NCBI GenBank assembly: GCA_900545185.1
Contig: UQYH01000112.1
Span: forward strand, 1-6,973
Reading direction: 5' to 3'
DNA: 6,973 bases
Source of the DNA: an uncultured Eubacteriales bacterium
GTDB lineage: Bacteria > Bacillota > Clostridia > UBA1381 > UBA9506
Shown: piece by piece, positions 6,282 to 6,973 of the stretch
How positions within the stretch are numbered: position 1 is the first letter of the stretch
How the letters are laid out: each line of letters begins with the position of its first letter
The notes under the pieces: generated by a model
Seen by the model: only the letters and a program-made list of their open reading frames with translations
The model's database searches: none
Told to the model about the DNA's origin: nothing
Position numbers and translations under genes: made by a program

Positions 6282-6293
6282 AAGCACGCCCCC
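6282..6293 (-). promoter_or_regulatory. Ribosome binding site choosing ATG over GTG for the LysR gene
   Basis: On the minus strand GGGGGG is followed by CGTGTTA and then ATG. Spacing of 7 fits the ATG at 6281; the GTG at 6287 would be only one base from the G-run. Confidence 0.6.
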
Positions 6294-6310
6294 CGTTGTA
6301 TAAACTTTAA

Positions 6311-6327
6311 GTTAATACAATCATAAC
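6311..6327. promoter_or_regulatory. Candidate LysR operator (GTTA-N9-TAAC)
   Basis: GTTA (6311-6314) and TAAC (6324-6327) form an interrupted palindrome that fits the T-N11-A pattern of LysR boxes. It covers the -10 box and start site of the LysR gene, a position expected for self-repression. A second dyad, TTGT-GCT-ACAA (6355-6365), covers the flavodoxin -10 box. Assignment is by pattern and position only. Confidence 0.4.
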
Positions 6328-6348
6328 ATAACGGAGATTCCATGTCAA
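6320..6348 (-). promoter_or_regulatory. Promoter of the LysR gene
   Basis: On the minus strand a perfect TTGACA (6348-6343) and TATGAT (6325-6320) are spaced by exactly 17 bases. Transcription should start near 6313, about 30 bases before the ATG. The promoter lies within the same stretch as the flavodoxin promoter, so the two polymerase sites partly exclude each other. Confidence 0.82.
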
Positions 6349-6357
6349 TATGATTTG

Positions 6358-6366
6358 TGCTACAAT
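6358..6366 (+). promoter_or_regulatory. Extended -10 promoter of the flavodoxin gene
   Basis: TGCTACAAT gives an extended -10 (TG-N-TACAAT). No good -35 box is present 16-18 bases upstream (TTCCAT at best), which suits an extended -10 promoter or one needing an activator such as the divergent LysR protein. Start of transcription is expected near 6373. Confidence 0.6.
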
Positions 6367-6397
6367 ATGGGTATACAAAACAATGAAGGTGTTATGA

Positions 6398-6937
6398 ATG
6401 GCAAAGGAATTAATTGCCTTTTATTCCCGTGCGGATGAAAATTATGTAAACGGTACAGTGCAAACGCTGACAATCGGCAATACCGAGCGTGTTGCCAAAA
6501 TGATCCACGAGCTGACGGGGGCGGATTTGTTTAAAATTGAGCAGCTGCACCCTTATGCAAAGCGTTACAACGACTGCATCAACGAAGCGCAGAACGACCA
6601 GCGGCAAAACGCACGTCTGGCTCTTGCGGCGCTGCCGAAGGATTTTGAGACGTATAGCGTGATCTATTTGGGATATCCTAATTATTGGAGCACTATGCCC
6701 ATGGCCGTTTTTACGTTTTTGGAATCGCTTGATTGCAGCGGAAAAACAATTGTGCCGTTTTGCACGCACGAGGGCAGCGGTTTGGGGAAAAGCGCAGAGG
6801 ACATTCGCCGTCTTTGCCCAAACAGCACCGTAGAAGAAGGACTTGCCATTCGTGGCTGCTGCGCAGCACGCGCAAAGGAAGCAGTACAAAAGTGGTTAGG
6901 CACAAGTTGTGATATACGAACCCGTTTTTTAAAGTGA
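6398..6937 (+). CDS. Flavodoxin-family protein (FMN-binding electron carrier)
   Basis: A 179-residue cytoplasmic flavodoxin, of the single-domain type common in anaerobic Firmicutes and close in layout to the flavodoxin_4 group. Visible features are the first beta strand ELIAFYS, a phosphate-binding loop split as YSRADENY...TIGNTERVA (residues 9-33, GNT at 27-29), TGADLFKIE (40-48), the VIYLGYPNYWSTMP segment (88-101) that lines the isoalloxazine, and FCTHEGSGLG (121-130), which forms the second flavin loop. It should carry FMN and act in one-electron transfer or as an FMN-dependent reductase; the partner is unknown. The start has GAAGGTG 7 bases upstream. Residues 153-155 (GCC) and 171 are extra cysteines near the C-terminus. 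It is transcribed away from the LysR gene and is a likely target of it. A direct link to the B12 operon is not shown by the sequence. Confidence 0.93.
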   Translation: MAKELIAFYSRADENYVNGTVQTLTIGNTERVAKMIHELTGADLFKIEQLHPYAKRYNDCINEAQNDQRQNARLALAALPKDFETYSVIYLGYPNYWSTMPMAVFTFLESLDCSGKTIVPFCTHEGSGLGKSAEDIRRLCPNSTVEEGLAIRGCCAARAKEAVQKWLGTSCDIRTRFLK

Positions 6938-6973
6938 ATTTTACGCATTACGGTGTCAAAATGCTCGCAAATA

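Noticed and set aside
6410..6948. Minus-strand open frames opposite the flavodoxin gene
   Set aside because: They are antisense to a gene with complete flavodoxin motifs, promoter and ribosome site.
1..6973. CRISPR array, transposase, integrase or phage genes
   Set aside because: No spaced direct repeats and no protein with such motifs are present; the only mobile-like trace is the 148-bp inverted-pair unit.

Overview
The window looks like a chromosomal piece of a Gram-positive anaerobe, most likely a Clostridia/Oscillospirales-type Firmicute. The evidence is the combination of secreted proteins carrying GLUG repeats, a DUF4430 domain, an InlB-type B-repeat and a copper-amine-oxidase-N 'stalk' domain, together with strong AGGAGG-like ribosome sites and a Gram-positive style terminator-coupled riboswitch. 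This is an inference from domain style. No rRNA or other taxonomic marker is present.

Layout. Positions 1-85 hold a palindrome and a likely terminator. Positions 86-3298 (minus) encode a 1070-residue modular surface protein. Positions 3327-4634 (minus) encode a 435-residue secreted beta-helix protein, 28 bp upstream of the first gene in the same operon. Positions 4635-5212 hold the operon's control region: a near-consensus promoter (TTGACA-17-TACAAT), a leader hairpin, a full cobalamin (B12) riboswitch aptamer and an intrinsic terminator. Positions 5213-5369 are non-coding with a striking 21-bp imperfect inverted pair whose arms resemble tRNA T-arms. Positions 5370-6281 (minus) encode a LysR-family regulator, and 6398-6937 (plus) a flavodoxin. 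These two are divergent and share an overlapping promoter region.

Main interpretation. The B12 riboswitch lies directly upstream of two secreted proteins and no recognisable transporter or biosynthetic enzyme. The larger protein joins an alpha/alpha-toroid of prenyltransferase/squalene-cyclase type to a DUF4430 domain. That pair matches the two-domain layout of animal intrinsic factor and transcobalamin, and its DUF4430 part carries a Trp...Asn-Gly...Gly-Ile-Ala-Asp-Tyr signature. I therefore propose that the operon makes a B12-repressed, wall-associated corrinoid capture system, with an N-terminal beta-helix module and a beta-helix partner protein. The riboswitch and domain order are seen in the sequence. 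B12 binding is inferred. The LysR/flavodoxin pair appears to be a separate unit.
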